Positions 15,794-28,067 of a stretch of 60,446 nucleotides of DNA are shown piece by piece (positions within the stretch are counted from its first letter, which is position 1; the number at the start of each line of letters is the position of its first letter). A program made the position numbers and the translations under genes. A model generated the notes under the pieces. It worked only from the letters and a program-made list of their open reading frames with translations, searched no databases and was not told the DNA's origin. Source of the DNA: an uncultured Clostridia bacterium (lineage in GTDB: Bacteria; Bacillota; Clostridia; Christensenellales; DTU072); the NCBI GenBank assembly GCA_944349655.1, contig CALVNL010000005.1, forward strand, positions 1 through 60,446, given 5' to 3'.

Positions 15794-16800
15794 TTTTCCT
15801 CCTTGGCAAGCATCGGAAGAAGTTCTTCGGCTACAAAATCGCCCACTTCTTCCCCCTTGAATAATTTTTCCTTCACGGCGGTACTGCTTATTTCGGGTCG
15901 GACTGCGGGAATAAACAACGTTTCCGTGCCGCCTCTGCGGAAATTGTAATCCGCCATTTCCCGTTCGTATGCAAGGTCTTTTTCGTTCCTTACACCTCTT
16001 ATTATATACTTAATTCCGTGTTCCTTGCAATAGTCGGCGGCATATCCGTCGTAAAAGACGATTTTTACCCGTTTTTTATACCTTTTAAGTACGGTTTGTA
16101 TCATCTTGAGGCGTTTTTCCACGGGAAAAGCGGTTGTTTTTGCCTCGTTGACGAGAACCAGAACATAAAGCGAACCGAATTGCTTTAACGCTTCCTCCGC
16201 AAGAAACAAATGTCCGTTGGTAAAGGGATCGAACGTTCCCGTAAGAGCGCATTTGGTACAATTTCGGAAAAAATCCAACGAAACGTTCCCGTAACGCTTG
16301 GTTTGTTCGGGAAAAAATACGTCCTCGGCAATTTCCCCGTCGTAAGAATGTCTTTCCACGGTAATAAGACCGCCCTCCGCCATAATTTCGCATTTTGCCG
16401 CAGCGGAAAGAATTTTACCGCCCTCTCTGTCGGCAAAAGGAGGATCGCAAAACATCAAATCGGCTTTTATTCCGCGAGAGGAAAGACGAAGGAGAATATC
16501 TGCGTAATCCCCTTTCAGAATTTCGTAACTTCCTTTTTCCACGAAAGTTAAATTGGATTGCAACAAAGCAATGCTCCTTGCGTCTTTATCGCAAAAGTAA
16601 ACTTTTTTTGCTCCGCGGCTCAATGCCTCTATCCCGAGTGCGCCCGTCCCGGCAAACAAATCTATAACTACGGCGTCGGAAACTTCGTTCTGCAAAACGT
16701 CGAAAAGAGCTTCCTTTATCTTGTCGCTCGTCGGTCTGACGGAATTGTCTTTGGGCGGATTGATTTTACGTCCGCGATATTTCCCTGCTATAACTCTCAT
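15781..16800 (-). CDS. Fused RsmD 16S rRNA methyltransferase and CoaD phosphopantetheine adenylyltransferase
   Basis: One 339-residue frame holds two complete enzymes. Residues 1-178 are RsmD, which methylates G966 of 16S rRNA: SAM loop DLFAGTG (47-53), catalytic DPPF (119-122), and the usual ending KRYGNVSLDFF. Residues 184-339 are CoaD, which makes dephospho-CoA: TGTFDPFTNGH (187-197), RGVRNEKDLAYE, and ISSTAVKE (304-311). The two are normally separate neighbouring genes; here no stop or new start lies between them and the junction is about eight residues. It starts 9 bases after the hydratase gene and overlaps the coiled-coil gene. Confidence 0.92.
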   Translation of the reverse strand: MRVIAGKYRGRKINPPKDNSVRPTSDKIKEALFDVLQNEVSDAVVIDLFAGTGALGIEALSRGAKKVYFCDKDARSIALLQSNLTFVEKGSYEILKGDYADILLRLSSRGIKADLMFCDPPFADREGGKILSAAAKCEIMAEGGLITVERHSYDGEIAEDVFFPEQTKRYGNVSLDFFRNCTKCALTGTFDPFTNGHLFLAEEALKQFGSLYVLVLVNEAKTTAFPVEKRLKMIQTVLKRYKKRVKIVFYDGYAADYCKEHGIKYIIRGVRNEKDLAYEREMADYNFRRGGTETLFIPAVRPEISSTAVKEKLFKGEEVGDFVAEELLPMLAKEEKWKT

Positions 16801-16809
16801 CGGCTTTTT

Positions 16810-19032
16810 CTATGCGTCGGCGCGATTGGCGTTGATAAGGCACCCTGCTTTAATTATTCTTTTTTCCTCCGCAGTCAAAGAGTCCATAGTTAAAACTATC
16901 GGATAAACTTCTTCTCCGCGGACGACTTCGGCTTCTATCCTGCCTTCGTCGAGGACTTTTGCAACGTCCTTTACCACAATGATATCTCCCGTCCGAAGCG
17001 GAAGGGAATTGTCGTAAAGGAAGGGCAGCATTCCCCAGTTTATGAGGTTACTGCGGTAACGCTTGGTAGCGTACTCCGCCGCAAGATTGGCTACGCCGCC
17101 CAGAACTCTCTGGCAGCTCGCCGCCTGTTCCCTCGCGCTCCCGTCGCCGGGTTTCACCGCATAAATAACGCTCCCTATCTCTATATCGCTGATTACTCCG
17201 CACTTTTCGCACGCCAAAGCGTAGTCGGCGGGCATTTCGCCCTTTGCGGTAAGGGAGGCTTCCTCGGCTATAGCCTTGGCTTTTGCCACATAGTCGGGTC
17301 TTTTCCTGCTTAAAGTGAATTCCGCAAGACGAAGGGGATTGCTTCTGTAAGAACTGGTCTCTCCGCTGGGGATAAGTTCGTCGGTAGTGGTGACGGGGTC
17401 GTCGATGACCGCCGCAACTTTCATTAAAAGATTGGTTTTGAGCGGACTCATTTCCGGCCAGTCGGCGATGTTGGGACCGTAACAAAGCGGCGCGTTCTCG
17501 TCGGCTTTCCCGAAGCAATCCAACACTCTGTTACGGTAAATCGTATCGTCGAAAGTGAAGGGTTTTTTGCGGAAAACGTAATCCGCGTCGGTAGCGGGAG
17601 TGAGGTATCCGCCGTTTGCCGCTGTGGCGGCTATGCTCCTTGCGTCCATCAACGCTACGCAGGCAAGCTGTCCTTCGCCGGGTTTGCTTCCCTCTCTGGA
17701 CTCGAAATTACGGGTGGTGTGCCTTATGCTCAGTCCGTTGTTGGAGGGTACGTCCCCTGCCCCGAAACACGGTCCGCAGAACGCCGTCTTAATGGTAACT
17801 CCGCTGTCGGCAAGAGTAGCTAAATATCCTTTCTTCATAAGGTCGATATATATAGGTTGACTTCCGGGATAAACGCTTACAGATAGTTCGTTCCCGACGC
17901 TTTTGCCTTTCAGTATCTCGGCAGCTTCCGCTATGTTGTCGTAGGTTCCGCCGGCGCACCCGGCTATAACCGCCTGATCCACTTTTATCTTGCCGTCCAC
18001 TATCTTGTCGGTAAGAGAAAAATGCCCTTTTTTGATAAGTTTATTCCCTTCCTTTTCGCATTCGGCAAGGATTTCGTAGGGATTTGCCAAAAGTTCCCTT
18101 ATGGTGTAGGCGTTGCTCGGGTGGAAAGGCAGCGCTATCATAGGCTCGATTTTCGAAAGGTCCACTTCCACCAGTCCGTCGTAGCAACACACGTCGTCCT
18201 GTTTAAGCTCCTTATAGACGTCGGGACGTTTATGCACGGTAAAGTATTCCTTAACTACGTCGTCGGTTACCCAAATAGACGATAAGCAAGTGGTTTCGGT
18301 AGTCATTACGTCGATGCCGTTACGGTATTCTATCGGCAGATTCTTAACGCCGGGACCGAAAAATTCCATCACCTTGTTTTTGACGAAACCGCATTTGAAG
18401 GTAGCTTTTATGAGAGCGAGAGCCACGTCCTGCGGTCCTACGCCTTTTTTGGGTTTGCCCTTAAGGAGTACGCCGATAACGTCGGGATATTTGATGTCGT
18501 AAGTACGGTTAAGGAGCTGTTTTACCAGTTCCCCTCCGCCTTCGCCTATAGCCATCGTGCCGAGAGCGCCGTATCGGGTATGGGAATCGCTGCCCAGTAT
18601 CATTTTGCCGCAACCGGACATTCTTTCGCGCATATAGCTGTGAATGACTCCCTGATGGGCGGGAACGTATATGCCGCCGTATTTCTTTACCGCAGAATAA
18701 CCGAATTTATGGTCGTCTTCGTTTATCGTCCCTCCCACCGCGCAAAGACTGTTGTGACAGTTGGTCAGAACGTACGGAATGGGAAATTTCTTCAGTCCGC
18801 TGGCTTTCGCCGTCTGAATTATTCCGACGTAAGTTATGTCGTGCGACGCCATACAATCGAATTTGATTTTAACCTGACCGCCCTTTTCGGTCACGCCGGT
18901 AGTGTTGTGGGCGGCGATGACAGAATAAGCTATGGTTCCTTTGTAAGCGTTCGATCTTTCGTTTTCGTCGATGGGACGGGTCCTCTTGCCGTTGCGGAAA
19001 TATACGGGTCCTGCGGTAAGTTTAATGGGCAT
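16810..19032 (-). CDS. Aconitase-family hydratase (YbhJ-like)
   Basis: The 740-residue protein belongs to the aconitase/isopropylmalate isomerase superfamily. It has the three cluster-binding cysteines of a [4Fe-4S] centre (C359 in AGCAGG; C419 and C422 in FCGPCFG), the GSDSHT signature at 147-152, and a C-terminal swivel domain (about 560-740). The sequence pattern and length fit the YbhJ-type hydratase group better than canonical AcnA or AcnB, so the substrate is uncertain. Citrate/isocitrate is possible. A good SD (AAGGAG) is present. It lies 34 bases after atpC with no terminator between and appears to be part of the ATP synthase transcript. Confidence 0.85.
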   Translation of the reverse strand: MPIKLTAGPVYFRNGKRTRPIDENERSNAYKGTIAYSVIAAHNTTGVTEKGGQVKIKFDCMASHDITYVGIIQTAKASGLKKFPIPYVLTNCHNSLCAVGGTINEDDHKFGYSAVKKYGGIYVPAHQGVIHSYMRERMSGCGKMILGSDSHTRYGALGTMAIGEGGGELVKQLLNRTYDIKYPDVIGVLLKGKPKKGVGPQDVALALIKATFKCGFVKNKVMEFFGPGVKNLPIEYRNGIDVMTTETTCLSSIWVTDDVVKEYFTVHKRPDVYKELKQDDVCCYDGLVEVDLSKIEPMIALPFHPSNAYTIRELLANPYEILAECEKEGNKLIKKGHFSLTDKIVDGKIKVDQAVIAGCAGGTYDNIAEAAEILKGKSVGNELSVSVYPGSQPIYIDLMKKGYLATLADSGVTIKTAFCGPCFGAGDVPSNNGLSIRHTTRNFESREGSKPGEGQLACVALMDARSIAATAANGGYLTPATDADYVFRKKPFTFDDTIYRNRVLDCFGKADENAPLCYGPNIADWPEMSPLKTNLLMKVAAVIDDPVTTTDELIPSGETSSYRSNPLRLAEFTLSRKRPDYVAKAKAIAEEASLTAKGEMPADYALACEKCGVISDIEIGSVIYAVKPGDGSAREQAASCQRVLGGVANLAAEYATKRYRSNLINWGMLPFLYDNSLPLRTGDIIVVKDVAKVLDEGRIEAEVVRGEEVYPIVLTMDSLTAEEKRIIKAGCLINANRADA

Positions 19033-19066
19033 AAATTACTCCTTATAATATAAATTTTCTTATCGT

Positions 19067-21747
<2,681 letters not shown>

Positions 21748-21761
<14 letters not shown>

Positions 21762-23511
21762 CGTCCTTCTTTTCCTTAAAGAAATAGATATCGTAATTTA
21801 TTACGTCGGCGTCCAGCACCTTCCTTATTTCGTCGGTAAGAACGCCTTGTTTCCGTAGCGTTTTGAGATCGCTGTAATCGCTGTTGACGAAATACTGGTA
21901 AAACCCTTCCATATATTCCTTTATTCTCGCAATCGGAACGTTATCGATATGACCGTTGATAAGATAAAGATAAATTATCTGCTTATCCACGCTCATCGGC
22001 GCGCCCTCGGCTTGTTTCAGTATTTCGGTGATTTTACGCCCCGACTCAAGTATTTTTCCGGTGGACTCGTCCATATCGCCGCCGAACTGCGAAAAAACGG
22101 CAAGCTCACGGTAATGGGCAAGATCCAAACGAAGTTTGGAGGCGAGTTTTCTTATAGCGGGATACTGCGCGCTGCCGCCCACACGGCTGACCGAAAGTCC
22201 CACGTTTACGGCAGGTCTTACGCCGGAGTGGAAAAGTTCGCTTTCCAAATAAATCTGTCCGTCGGTTATGCTTATTACGTTGGTGGGGATATACTGCGAA
22301 ATATCCCCCGCCTGGGTTTCGATAAGCGGTAAAGCCGTCATACTGCCGCCGCCTAAATTGTCGGCAAGCTGAGCGCTCCTTTCCAGCAATCTGGAATGGA
22401 TATAGAACACGTCTCCCGGGTATGCTTCCCTCCCCGAAGGGCGTTTGAGAAGCAAACTTATGGTACGGTAAGCGTTGGCGTGTTTGGAAAGGTCGTCATA
22501 GACTATCAAAACGTCTTTTCCCTGCGACATAAACTCTTCGCCTATGGCACAGCCGGTGTAAGGCGCGATATATTGCAACGCGGCGTTGTCGTCGGCGGTA
22601 CTCGCCACTATGACGGTATTTTTCATAGCGTCGGCGTTTTTCAATCTTTCTATAATTTTTGCTATCGTACCCGCCCTTTGCCCTATGGCTACGTAAATAC
22701 AGATAACTCCGCTTTTACGCTGGTTGATTATGGCGTCCACGGCGATACTGGTTTTCCCTGTCTGACGGTCGCCTATTATAAGTTCTCTCTGCCCTCTGCC
22801 TATAGGGACCATACTGTCTATCGCCAGTATACCCGTCATAAGCGGACGGGAAACTTTGCTCCTTTCTATAATTCCCGGAGCCGGACTCTCTATCGGACGC
22901 CTTTTCTCGCAATGCAACACGCTGTTGCCGTCCAAAGGCTTGCCGAGAGGATTGACTACCCTGCCCAAAAGAGCGTCGCCTACCGGTACTTCGACGATTT
23001 TACCCGTACCTTTAACGATATCTCCGTATTCGATATTGCTGCCGTCGGAAATGAGCATGGCTTTCACGCAGTCCGTCAAAAGGTTCATGGCGATGGCGTA
23101 GCTGCCTTTATCTATCTCCAGAAGTTCGAAATACCGACATTCGGTCAGCCCTTCCACGGTGATTATTCCGTCTGCGCTTTCGGTTACTCTTCCGTATTCC
23201 ACCGAGCCGGCTTTCCCGTCGAGAGAATCGAGCAACTCCTCTTTCCAGTTTCCCGGAAGACTTTTTTTATCGGAAAGGATCTGGTTTATATACTCCTCGC
23301 CTTTACGCTTGAAATCGTATAATGCCGACGCCACGCTCGCATCGTAAATCCTTTCCCCGTCCTCGATAACGACTCCGCCTAAAAGATTTTTATCTTCCAG
23401 ATAACGGAAAAACAATTCCTCGTCCCCGTATTTTTTATAAAAAGCGTCCTCGATCTTTTTCCGCTGCTGAACGGTCAGCGAAAGAGAGGACTTTACAACG
23501 ATATTACGCAT
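21748..23511 (-). CDS. atpA: F1 ATP synthase alpha subunit with an N-terminal delta/OSCP C-domain fusion
   Basis: At 587 residues this alpha subunit is about 80 longer than usual. Residues about 90-587 are standard alpha, with the nucleotide-binding loop GDRQTGKTSIAVD and PAVNVGLSVSRVGG. Residues 1-72 align with the C-terminal domain of the delta subunit (OSCP): a helix beginning LTVQQRKKIEDAFYKKYG, then GGVVIEDGERIYDASVASAL (45-64), matching E. coli delta GVIIRAGDMVIDGSVRGRL. A helical linker follows (about 70-90). No separate atpH lies between atpF and atpA, where it normally sits, and the six-helix N-terminal OSCP domain is not seen anywhere in the operon. It overlaps atpF by 8 bases. Confidence 0.95.
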
Positions 23512-24037
23512 TGTTTTCCTCTTTGTTTTTCTTGTCGAGAGACTGAACGAGATTTTCTATGAAAACGTCGTTGTCCGAACTTTTAAGCTCCCTTCCGAGA
23601 AGTTTTTCGGAAATATCCACCGCAAGCCCCGATAAAGAATAATAAAAATTCTCCCTTTCGTTCTGCTGAGCGTTTTTACTGTCTTCCACCGCTTTCTTAA
23701 TGATCTCTTCGGCTTCCTCGTGCGCTCCCGCAATAATTTCCTGCGTTTGCACCATCGCAAGGGCGTGGGCTTCTTCGGCGATTTTAACCGCCTCCTCACG
23801 GGCCTTGTCCAGCATTTCTTCGGCTTTACGGGAACTTTCTTCGGTGAACTTTAAGGAATTCCGGTACTTTTCTTCCGCCGCTTTATATTCCTCGCTGCGT
23901 TTCTTTATGAATTTTTTTACGGGTTTGTAAAGTAAAAGATAAAGACATACCACGAGTATAACGAAATTCAGAAGATGCAGTAAAAATTCCTGGACGGTAA
24001 GTCCGAGTATAATTTCCTTTGCAAAAAATTCCGCCAT
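23504..24037 (-). CDS. atpF: ATP synthase Fo b subunit
   Basis: The 177-residue protein has one N-terminal membrane helix (about 15-35) and a long charged coiled coil, the peripheral stalk that holds F1 against rotation. Typical b features are YKPVKKFIKKRSEEY after the membrane and an Ala/Glu-rich helix with heptads and hendecads. Normally its C terminus contacts delta/OSCP; in this operon that domain is attached to alpha. It lies 19 bases after atpE. Confidence 0.95.
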   Translation of the reverse strand: MAEFFAKEIILGLTVQEFLLHLLNFVILVVCLYLLLYKPVKKFIKKRSEEYKAAEEKYRNSLKFTEESSRKAEEMLDKAREEAVKIAEEAHALAMVQTQEIIAGAHEEAEEIIKKAVEDSKNAQQNERENFYYSLSGLAVDISEKLLGRELKSSDNDVFIENLVQSLDKKNKEENNA

Positions 24038-24056
24038 TTTTACCTCTTAACTCAAA

Positions 24057-24305
24057 TTACACTTTAATAACCAACAATATAGCTATCAGCAAACCGTATA
24101 TGGCCGTGGTTTCGGCAAAAGCAAGTCCCAACATAAGCGTGGTACGTATTTTGCCTTCGGCTTCGGGTTGACGGGCGATGGCTTCGACGGCTTTGCCGGT
24201 AGCAATACCGATACCGATACCTGCGCCTACGCCGGTGAAAGCGGCCACTGCGGCGCCGATTGCGTAAAGAGCTTCGCTGGTTATCGCAGCTAACATGTAA
24301 AACAT
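24057..24305 (-). CDS. atpE: ATP synthase Fo c subunit (proteolipid)
   Basis: The 82-residue ring subunit is a helical hairpin with the polar loop ARQPEAEGK and the ion-binding Glu65 in [10 protein letters not shown]. Numbering coincides with Ilyobacter tartaricus c: the Na+ ligand Q32 is replaced by I32, V63 by F63 and S66 by T66, while T67 and Y70 are kept. Loss of Q32 argues for H+ coupling, but the partial motif leaves some doubt. The ATG at 24305 is chosen because AAGGAGGT lies 7 bases upstream; a longer in-frame extension would run into atpB. Confidence 0.94.
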   Translation of the reverse strand: MFYMLAAITSEALYAIGAAVAAFTGVGAGIGIGIATGKAVEAIARQPEAEGKIRTTLMLGLAFAETTAIYGLLIAILLVIKV

Positions 24306-24319
24306 AAAAATACCTCCTT

Positions 24320-25006
24320 TTACTCCGCCGCCTCGGCTATGAACAAAGTGGACAGAGTAGCGAAAATATACGCCTGGATAAAGGCGTGGAATAACGTGGT
24401 TATCACGCTTACCGCAACGGGTACGACGTAAGACGTAAACACGAAACTGTAACACAGTTCCATAATAAGCAATCCGCTTACGATACTTCCGAACAGACGG
24501 AAACTCATACTTACGGGAACTGCCAGATCGGTAATAAGGTTAATGGGATTCAGATAATGTTTGAAACGTTTTACGCCGTGTGACTTGAAACCGAAAAAGA
24601 AAATCAGTCCGAAGGTGGAAATACCCATCGCGAGACAAGCGTTGAGATCTGCCATTATGGGACGGAAACCGAGTAGTTCCACGAGCGTCCCGAGTCCGAC
24701 GTAAAGAGCGGCAACGAGGATATATCCTCCGACGAAGTTGCCGTATTTCCCCTCCGCCATATTGGAAAAACCGCCCACTATGGTTTCCAGAATACCCTGA
24801 ATTTTACCAGGGACGTTTTTCATGTGGCGAATGACTGTCAAACGAAGAATAACTGCTATTAAAATCAGAAAAACCGATACGGCAAAGGCGGTATAGAAAC
24901 TCGGATTGACCATAATATCCGTACCGAACAAACTGACCTTTTCGGGAGACAACGCTTCCGATAATCTGTCTCCCACCTCTTCGGCGAGGAGCAAAGAATT
25001 AAACAT
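24320..25006 (-). CDS. atpB: ATP synthase Fo a subunit
   Basis: The 228-residue membrane protein with five or six helices forms the two ion half-channels next to the c ring. The essential arginine is in the helix [19 protein letters not shown] (R171 or close by), and the C-terminal helices end with [16 protein letters not shown]. It is the first gene of the operon; the atpI/uncI gene that often precedes it is absent. SD GAGAGGCG is present, and an extended -10 promoter is at 25037-25065. Confidence 0.96.
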   Translation of the reverse strand: MFNSLLLAEEVGDRLSEALSPEKVSLFGTDIMVNPSFYTAFAVSVFLILIAVILRLTVIRHMKNVPGKIQGILETIVGGFSNMAEGKYGNFVGGYILVAALYVGLGTLVELLGFRPIMADLNACLAMGISTFGLIFFFGFKSHGVKRFKHYLNPINLITDLAVPVSMSFRLFGSIVSGLLIMELCYSFVFTSYVVPVAVSVITTLFHAFIQAYIFATLSTLFIAEAAE

Positions 25007-25036
25007 AAACGCCTCTCAGAAATTTAATATTCCATT

Positions 25037-25065
25037 ATAATATCACAATTCAATTCATTTAGCAA
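25037..25065 (-). promoter_or_regulatory. Promoter of the ATP synthase superoperon
   Basis: On the minus strand, TTGCTA (25060-25065) and TATTAT (25037-25042) are 17 bases apart, with an extended -10 TG-A just before TATTAT. It should drive atpB through to the coiled-coil gene at 15377. Confidence 0.6.
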
Positions 25066-25083
25066 GCGATATCGCCGTCGTAT

Positions 25084-25100
25084 AACTATTTATAATAGTT
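25084..25100. promoter_or_regulatory. Inverted repeat between the atp operon and the RluA-type gene
   Basis: AACTATT (25084-25090) and AATAGTT (25094-25100) form a perfect A/T-rich inverted repeat with a 3-base centre. It sits between the two divergent promoters. It could be an operator, but chance is not excluded in A/T-rich DNA. Confidence 0.35.
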
Positions 25101-25136
25101 AATCTTCGGCAAAAGCGGGTTTTCCGTCAATTTTAC

Positions 25137-25163
25137 TTGACTTTAGACGGTATTTTGTATAAC
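25137..25163 (+). promoter_or_regulatory. Promoter of the RluA-type gene
   Basis: TTGACT (25137-25142) is followed by TATAAC (25158-25163) with a short 15-base spacer; TAACAT at 25160-25165 would give 17. The ATG at 25175 is only about 10 bases from the -10 box, so the leader is a few bases at most. Confidence 0.5.
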
Positions 25164-25174
25164 ATAAATTCATT

Positions 25175-25909
25175 ATGAAAACATTTACTTACGAAGACCT
25201 CAACGTAGTTTACGAAGATAACCACGTCATCGTGGTAGTCAAACCTCCCCTTGTTCCTTCCTGCCCCGACGGCACGGGCGACAAGGATATGCTTACGATA
25301 GTCAAAGAGTATCTTATTCATAAATACGACAAACCCGGCGACGCTTTCGCAGGGTTGGTGCACCGTCTCGACAGACCTACGGGAGGCGTTATGGTCTTTG
25401 CCAAAACTTCCAAAGCCGCTTCCCGCCTTTCCGAAAGTATCCGTAACGACGAAACCGAAAAAAAATACCTCGCCGTCGTAGTCGGAACTCCGAGAGAAAA
25501 AAACATAACCGAACTCACCAATTATCTGTTGAAAGACCCCGCCAAAAATATGGTTTACGTCGTACCGATGGCGACGGAGGGCGCTAAAAAAGCCGTTCTC
25601 GATTATACCACCATAGCTACCGACGGGAAACTGTCTTTAATTTCCGTTAAACTCCACACGGGACGAGCTCATCAGATAAGAGTTCAGATGTCCACCCTCG
25701 GCAATCCGCTTTTCGGAGACCAGAAATACGGTCAAGGTAAATCCCCCGCCGGTTTTAACCTCGCTCTCTGGGCATACGAACTGGTTATTCCCCACCCCAC
25801 TACCAAGGAAAGAATGGTTTTCAGAGTTTATCCTCCCGTGGAGGAAATCCCCTGGAAGTATTTCGATATAAACAGATATCTCGCAATAAGTATAAAAAAT
25901 ATATATTAA
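25175..25909 (+). CDS. RluA-family pseudouridine synthase
   Basis: The 244-residue protein isomerises uridine to pseudouridine in rRNA or tRNA. It has the RluA catalytic motif VHRLDRPTGGVMVF (catalytic Asp in HRLD), the KKYLAVV segment, and the C-terminal motif TGRAHQIRVQMSTLGNPLFGD. There is no N-terminal S4 domain, so it is a catalytic-domain-only member and the target site cannot be named. No SD precedes the ATG and the promoter is very close, so it may be translated from an almost leaderless mRNA. It ends at a terminator at 25919-25946. Confidence 0.92.
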   Translation: MKTFTYEDLNVVYEDNHVIVVVKPPLVPSCPDGTGDKDMLTIVKEYLIHKYDKPGDAFAGLVHRLDRPTGGVMVFAKTSKAASRLSESIRNDETEKKYLAVVVGTPREKNITELTNYLLKDPAKNMVYVVPMATEGAKKAVLDYTTIATDGKLSLISVKLHTGRAHQIRVQMSTLGNPLFGDQKYGQGKSPAGFNLALWAYELVIPHPTTKERMVFRVYPPVEEIPWKYFDINRYLAISIKNIY

Positions 25910-25918
25910 GGTTATATG

Positions 25919-25946
25919 ACGGTCGTAAAGACCGTTATTTTTTTTT
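25919..25946 (+). terminator. Intrinsic terminator of the RluA-type gene
   Basis: ACGGTC (25919-25924) and GACCGT (25930-25935) form a 6-bp stem with a GTAAA loop, followed by a long T run to 25946. Confidence 0.8.
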
Positions 25947-25956
25947 CATAAAACGC

Positions 25957-25985
25957 TTGACAGACATATATATGTATTGTATGAT
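25957..25985 (+). promoter_or_regulatory. Promoter of the condensation-domain gene with a palindrome in its spacer
   Basis: A perfect TTGACA (25957-25962) and TATGAT (25980-25985) are 17 bases apart. The spacer contains the 12-base palindrome ACATATATATGT (25964-25975), a position typical of repressor operators. TGTATTGTAT around 25974-25983 is also matched by an inverted ATACAATA near 26015-26022 in the leader. Confidence 0.75.
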
Positions 25986-26039
25986 ATACCTAATCAGATT
26001 AAATAGTAAAATCAATACAATATCTACGGAGGTTTAGGA

Positions 26040-27338
26040 ATGTTGACGAGAAAAGCGGAAATGTGGGACAAAATGCAATACCTTTTTCGGAATTACTACG
26101 ACAGAATGGTCCATATCGTAAGCAAAGTCCACGGAAAAATAGACCGTGACGCACTTACTAAGGCTATAGACGTATTGGTTTACAAAGTGGATATACTGCG
26201 ATGTTCTTTCAAAGCCCACCCCCTTTTCCCGCACTGGAGACTTCATAATCGCTACGACGTAAAGGAAATTATCGAATATATAACGGTCGAAGACATAGAA
26301 AAAGGCATAGACGAACATTTATGTATGTATATCCCTGCGGATTCTTCGTTTCAGCTTAGGGTAAAGGTCTTGGAATGCGGAGAGGAAAGCGCCTTTTTAC
26401 TGGTTATAAACCATATGTGTGCCGACGGGGGGGACAGCAAATATCTGATTAGTAAATTAACAGCCCTTTACGCCGATATACTGAAAGGCGGAGACGGAAG
26501 TTCGGTTGCGATAAAGCAAGGACGCAGGGACGCCAATCAGATCTACGACAGAATGTCCCCCGAAGAAATGAAAAAGGCAAAAAGCCTTTACAAGAATATT
26601 TCTCAAAGCAAAATAAACGTGGAGTTTCCTTTTGCCGCGGCTACGTCAAGCGAACCCGAGAAGGTAAGACTTTTCCGTACCCGTTACGAATGCGACTTCG
26701 TAAAAGCCCTTAACGAAGCGAGAAAAAAACAAAACGCCACGATGAACGATTTGCTGCTCGCCGCCTTTTTCCGCAACCTCTACAACTACCTGAAAGGCAA
26801 GGAAAAACATCTCAATATCGTTTCCATGATGGACTTACGCCGTTACTGCGGAGGAGAAACGTTGGGCGTTACCAATATGACGGGCTTTGCTCCCTGCGAT
26901 ATAGAAATAGAGGACGAACCCTTCCTCGTTACCCTCGACAAAGTCAAATCCCGTATGAACAAAAACAAACAAGACCCCTATATGGGACTTTACAGCCTGC
27001 CTTTATTGAAACTCGCCTTTACCGTTTTCCCGCACTTTATAAGCGAGATGGCTATTAAAATAGGTTACCAAAATCCTCTTATCGGTATGTCAAACATAGG
27101 AATAATGGAAAAAGAAAAATTCGCTTTCGCCGGGACGGTGCTGACCGATGCATTTATGACGGGAGCGGCAAAATACAAACCCTATATGCAGCTGACCACC
27201 ACTACCTTCGAAAACACAATGACTTTTTGCATAGCCGAAAGATGCACCGAAAGAGACGCGGATATCCTGACGGTTTTTTTAGCCGATTACAAAAAGCAGC
27301 TTCTCCGCTTCATAGAAGAAGTCAACGAAAAACAATAA
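26040..27338 (+). CDS. Stand-alone condensation-domain-like acyltransferase
   Basis: The 432-residue protein resembles the chloramphenicol acetyltransferase/condensation-domain superfamily (alcohol acetyltransferase, PapA or NRPS C-domain type). The active-site motif HxxxDG is present as NHMCADGG (H132, D136 or close by). Later the DFGW-equivalent region is replaced by MSNIGIM. No carrier-protein, adenylation or ketosynthase gene is nearby, so it is not part of an obvious NRPS. It may acylate a small alcohol, lipid or amine. SD GGAGGT lies 6 bases from the ATG. It is monocistronic, with a tight promoter that looks regulated and a terminator at 27361-27392. Confidence 0.72.
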   Translation: MLTRKAEMWDKMQYLFRNYYDRMVHIVSKVHGKIDRDALTKAIDVLVYKVDILRCSFKAHPLFPHWRLHNRYDVKEIIEYITVEDIEKGIDEHLCMYIPADSSFQLRVKVLECGEESAFLLVINHMCADGGDSKYLISKLTALYADILKGGDGSSVAIKQGRRDANQIYDRMSPEEMKKAKSLYKNISQSKINVEFPFAAATSSEPEKVRLFRTRYECDFVKALNEARKKQNATMNDLLLAAFFRNLYNYLKGKEKHLNIVSMMDLRRYCGGETLGVTNMTGFAPCDIEIEDEPFLVTLDKVKSRMNKNKQDPYMGLYSLPLLKLAFTVFPHFISEMAIKIGYQNPLIGMSNIGIMEKEKFAFAGTVLTDAFMTGAAKYKPYMQLTTTTFENTMTFCIAERCTERDADILTVFLADYKKQLLRFIEEVNEKQ

Positions 27339-27360
27339 CCTTCCAAATAAATTTTCACAA

Positions 27361-27392
27361 AAAAGACGGACGAGTTTTTTCGTCCGTCTTTT
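27361..27392. terminator. Bidirectional terminator between the condensation gene and the V-ATPase operon
   Basis: AAAAGACGGACG (27361-27372) and CGTCCGTCTTTT (27381-27392) form a perfect 12-bp stem that includes the A and T tracts for both directions. Confidence 0.9.
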
Positions 27393-27419
27393 TTGCTATC
27401 CTTATTTTTTATTTACTCT

Positions 27420-28052
27420 TTAAGTGCGGTTTTCTATCATCGATTTTACTTTCATAAGACGAATGGTATTAGACCTTTCGTTTTCGTCCAGTTTCATCGT
27501 GATATACTTGATGGTTTCCTCCAGTTGAGGTATCATAACGTATTCCAACGCGTTTACCCTGCGGCGGTTTTTTTCTATTTCGTCGGCGAGCATATTGCAG
27601 GCTTTTTCCACCTCGGCAAGATGTACCAGCTTGACCAGTACTTCGCTGAGGTTGGCTATGCTTCCGTCCAATTCCGCCGAAACTCCGGCAAAGGAATAAG
27701 GATAAAGTTCCTTCTTGTCTCCTTCTTTGACGGAAATCTGCGGTACCATTACGCTCATTACGTTTTTTTCCGAAGTTTCCAGCTCCACGCTGTAGCCGGG
27801 CATAGCCACGGCTTCTTCCATAACGGGTGCCGTCGTCACCGCACCGGCAAGCAAAAAAGAACGCAAAGCCGCGCTGACTTCCCCTTCGGTCTCTTCCCGC
27901 AGGCGTTTGTTTTCTTTTATAAGCACCATAAACTGCCTTATGGTTTCGTCCGCCTTGTCCTTCAGAAGTTTATGTCCTCTGACGGCGGTCTTGAGACGGG
28001 TTTTCAACCGTCTCAATTCCATTCTGGTCGGATTTACGTTTAGTCTCGCCAT
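27420..28052 (-). CDS. ntpD: V/A-type ATPase subunit D (central stalk)
   Basis: The 210-residue protein is the V/A-type counterpart of gamma. It begins with the family signature LNVNPTRMELRRLKTRLKTA, has a long N-terminal helix, a middle domain, and a C-terminal helix with VNALEYVMIPQLEETIKYI that inserts into the A3B3 head. It is the last gene of the V-ATPase operon, 15 bases after subunit B, and ends at the terminator at 27361-27392. Confidence 0.96.
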   Translation of the reverse strand: MARLNVNPTRMELRRLKTRLKTAVRGHKLLKDKADETIRQFMVLIKENKRLREETEGEVSAALRSFLLAGAVTTAPVMEEAVAMPGYSVELETSEKNVMSVMVPQISVKEGDKKELYPYSFAGVSAELDGSIANLSEVLVKLVHLAEVEKACNMLADEIEKNRRRVNALEYVMIPQLEETIKYITMKLDENERSNTIRLMKVKSMIENRT

Positions 28053-28067
28053 ATCTTCTCCAAAATA

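Noticed and set aside
24057-24305. Na+ coupling of the F-type c ring
   Set aside because: T67 and Y70 fit, but the key ligand Q32 is Ile and position 66 is Thr, so an H+ ring is more likely.
24306-24455. 50-codon upstream extension of the c subunit
   Set aside because: It overlaps atpB and is not c-like. The ATG at 24305 has a strong SD and gives the normal length.
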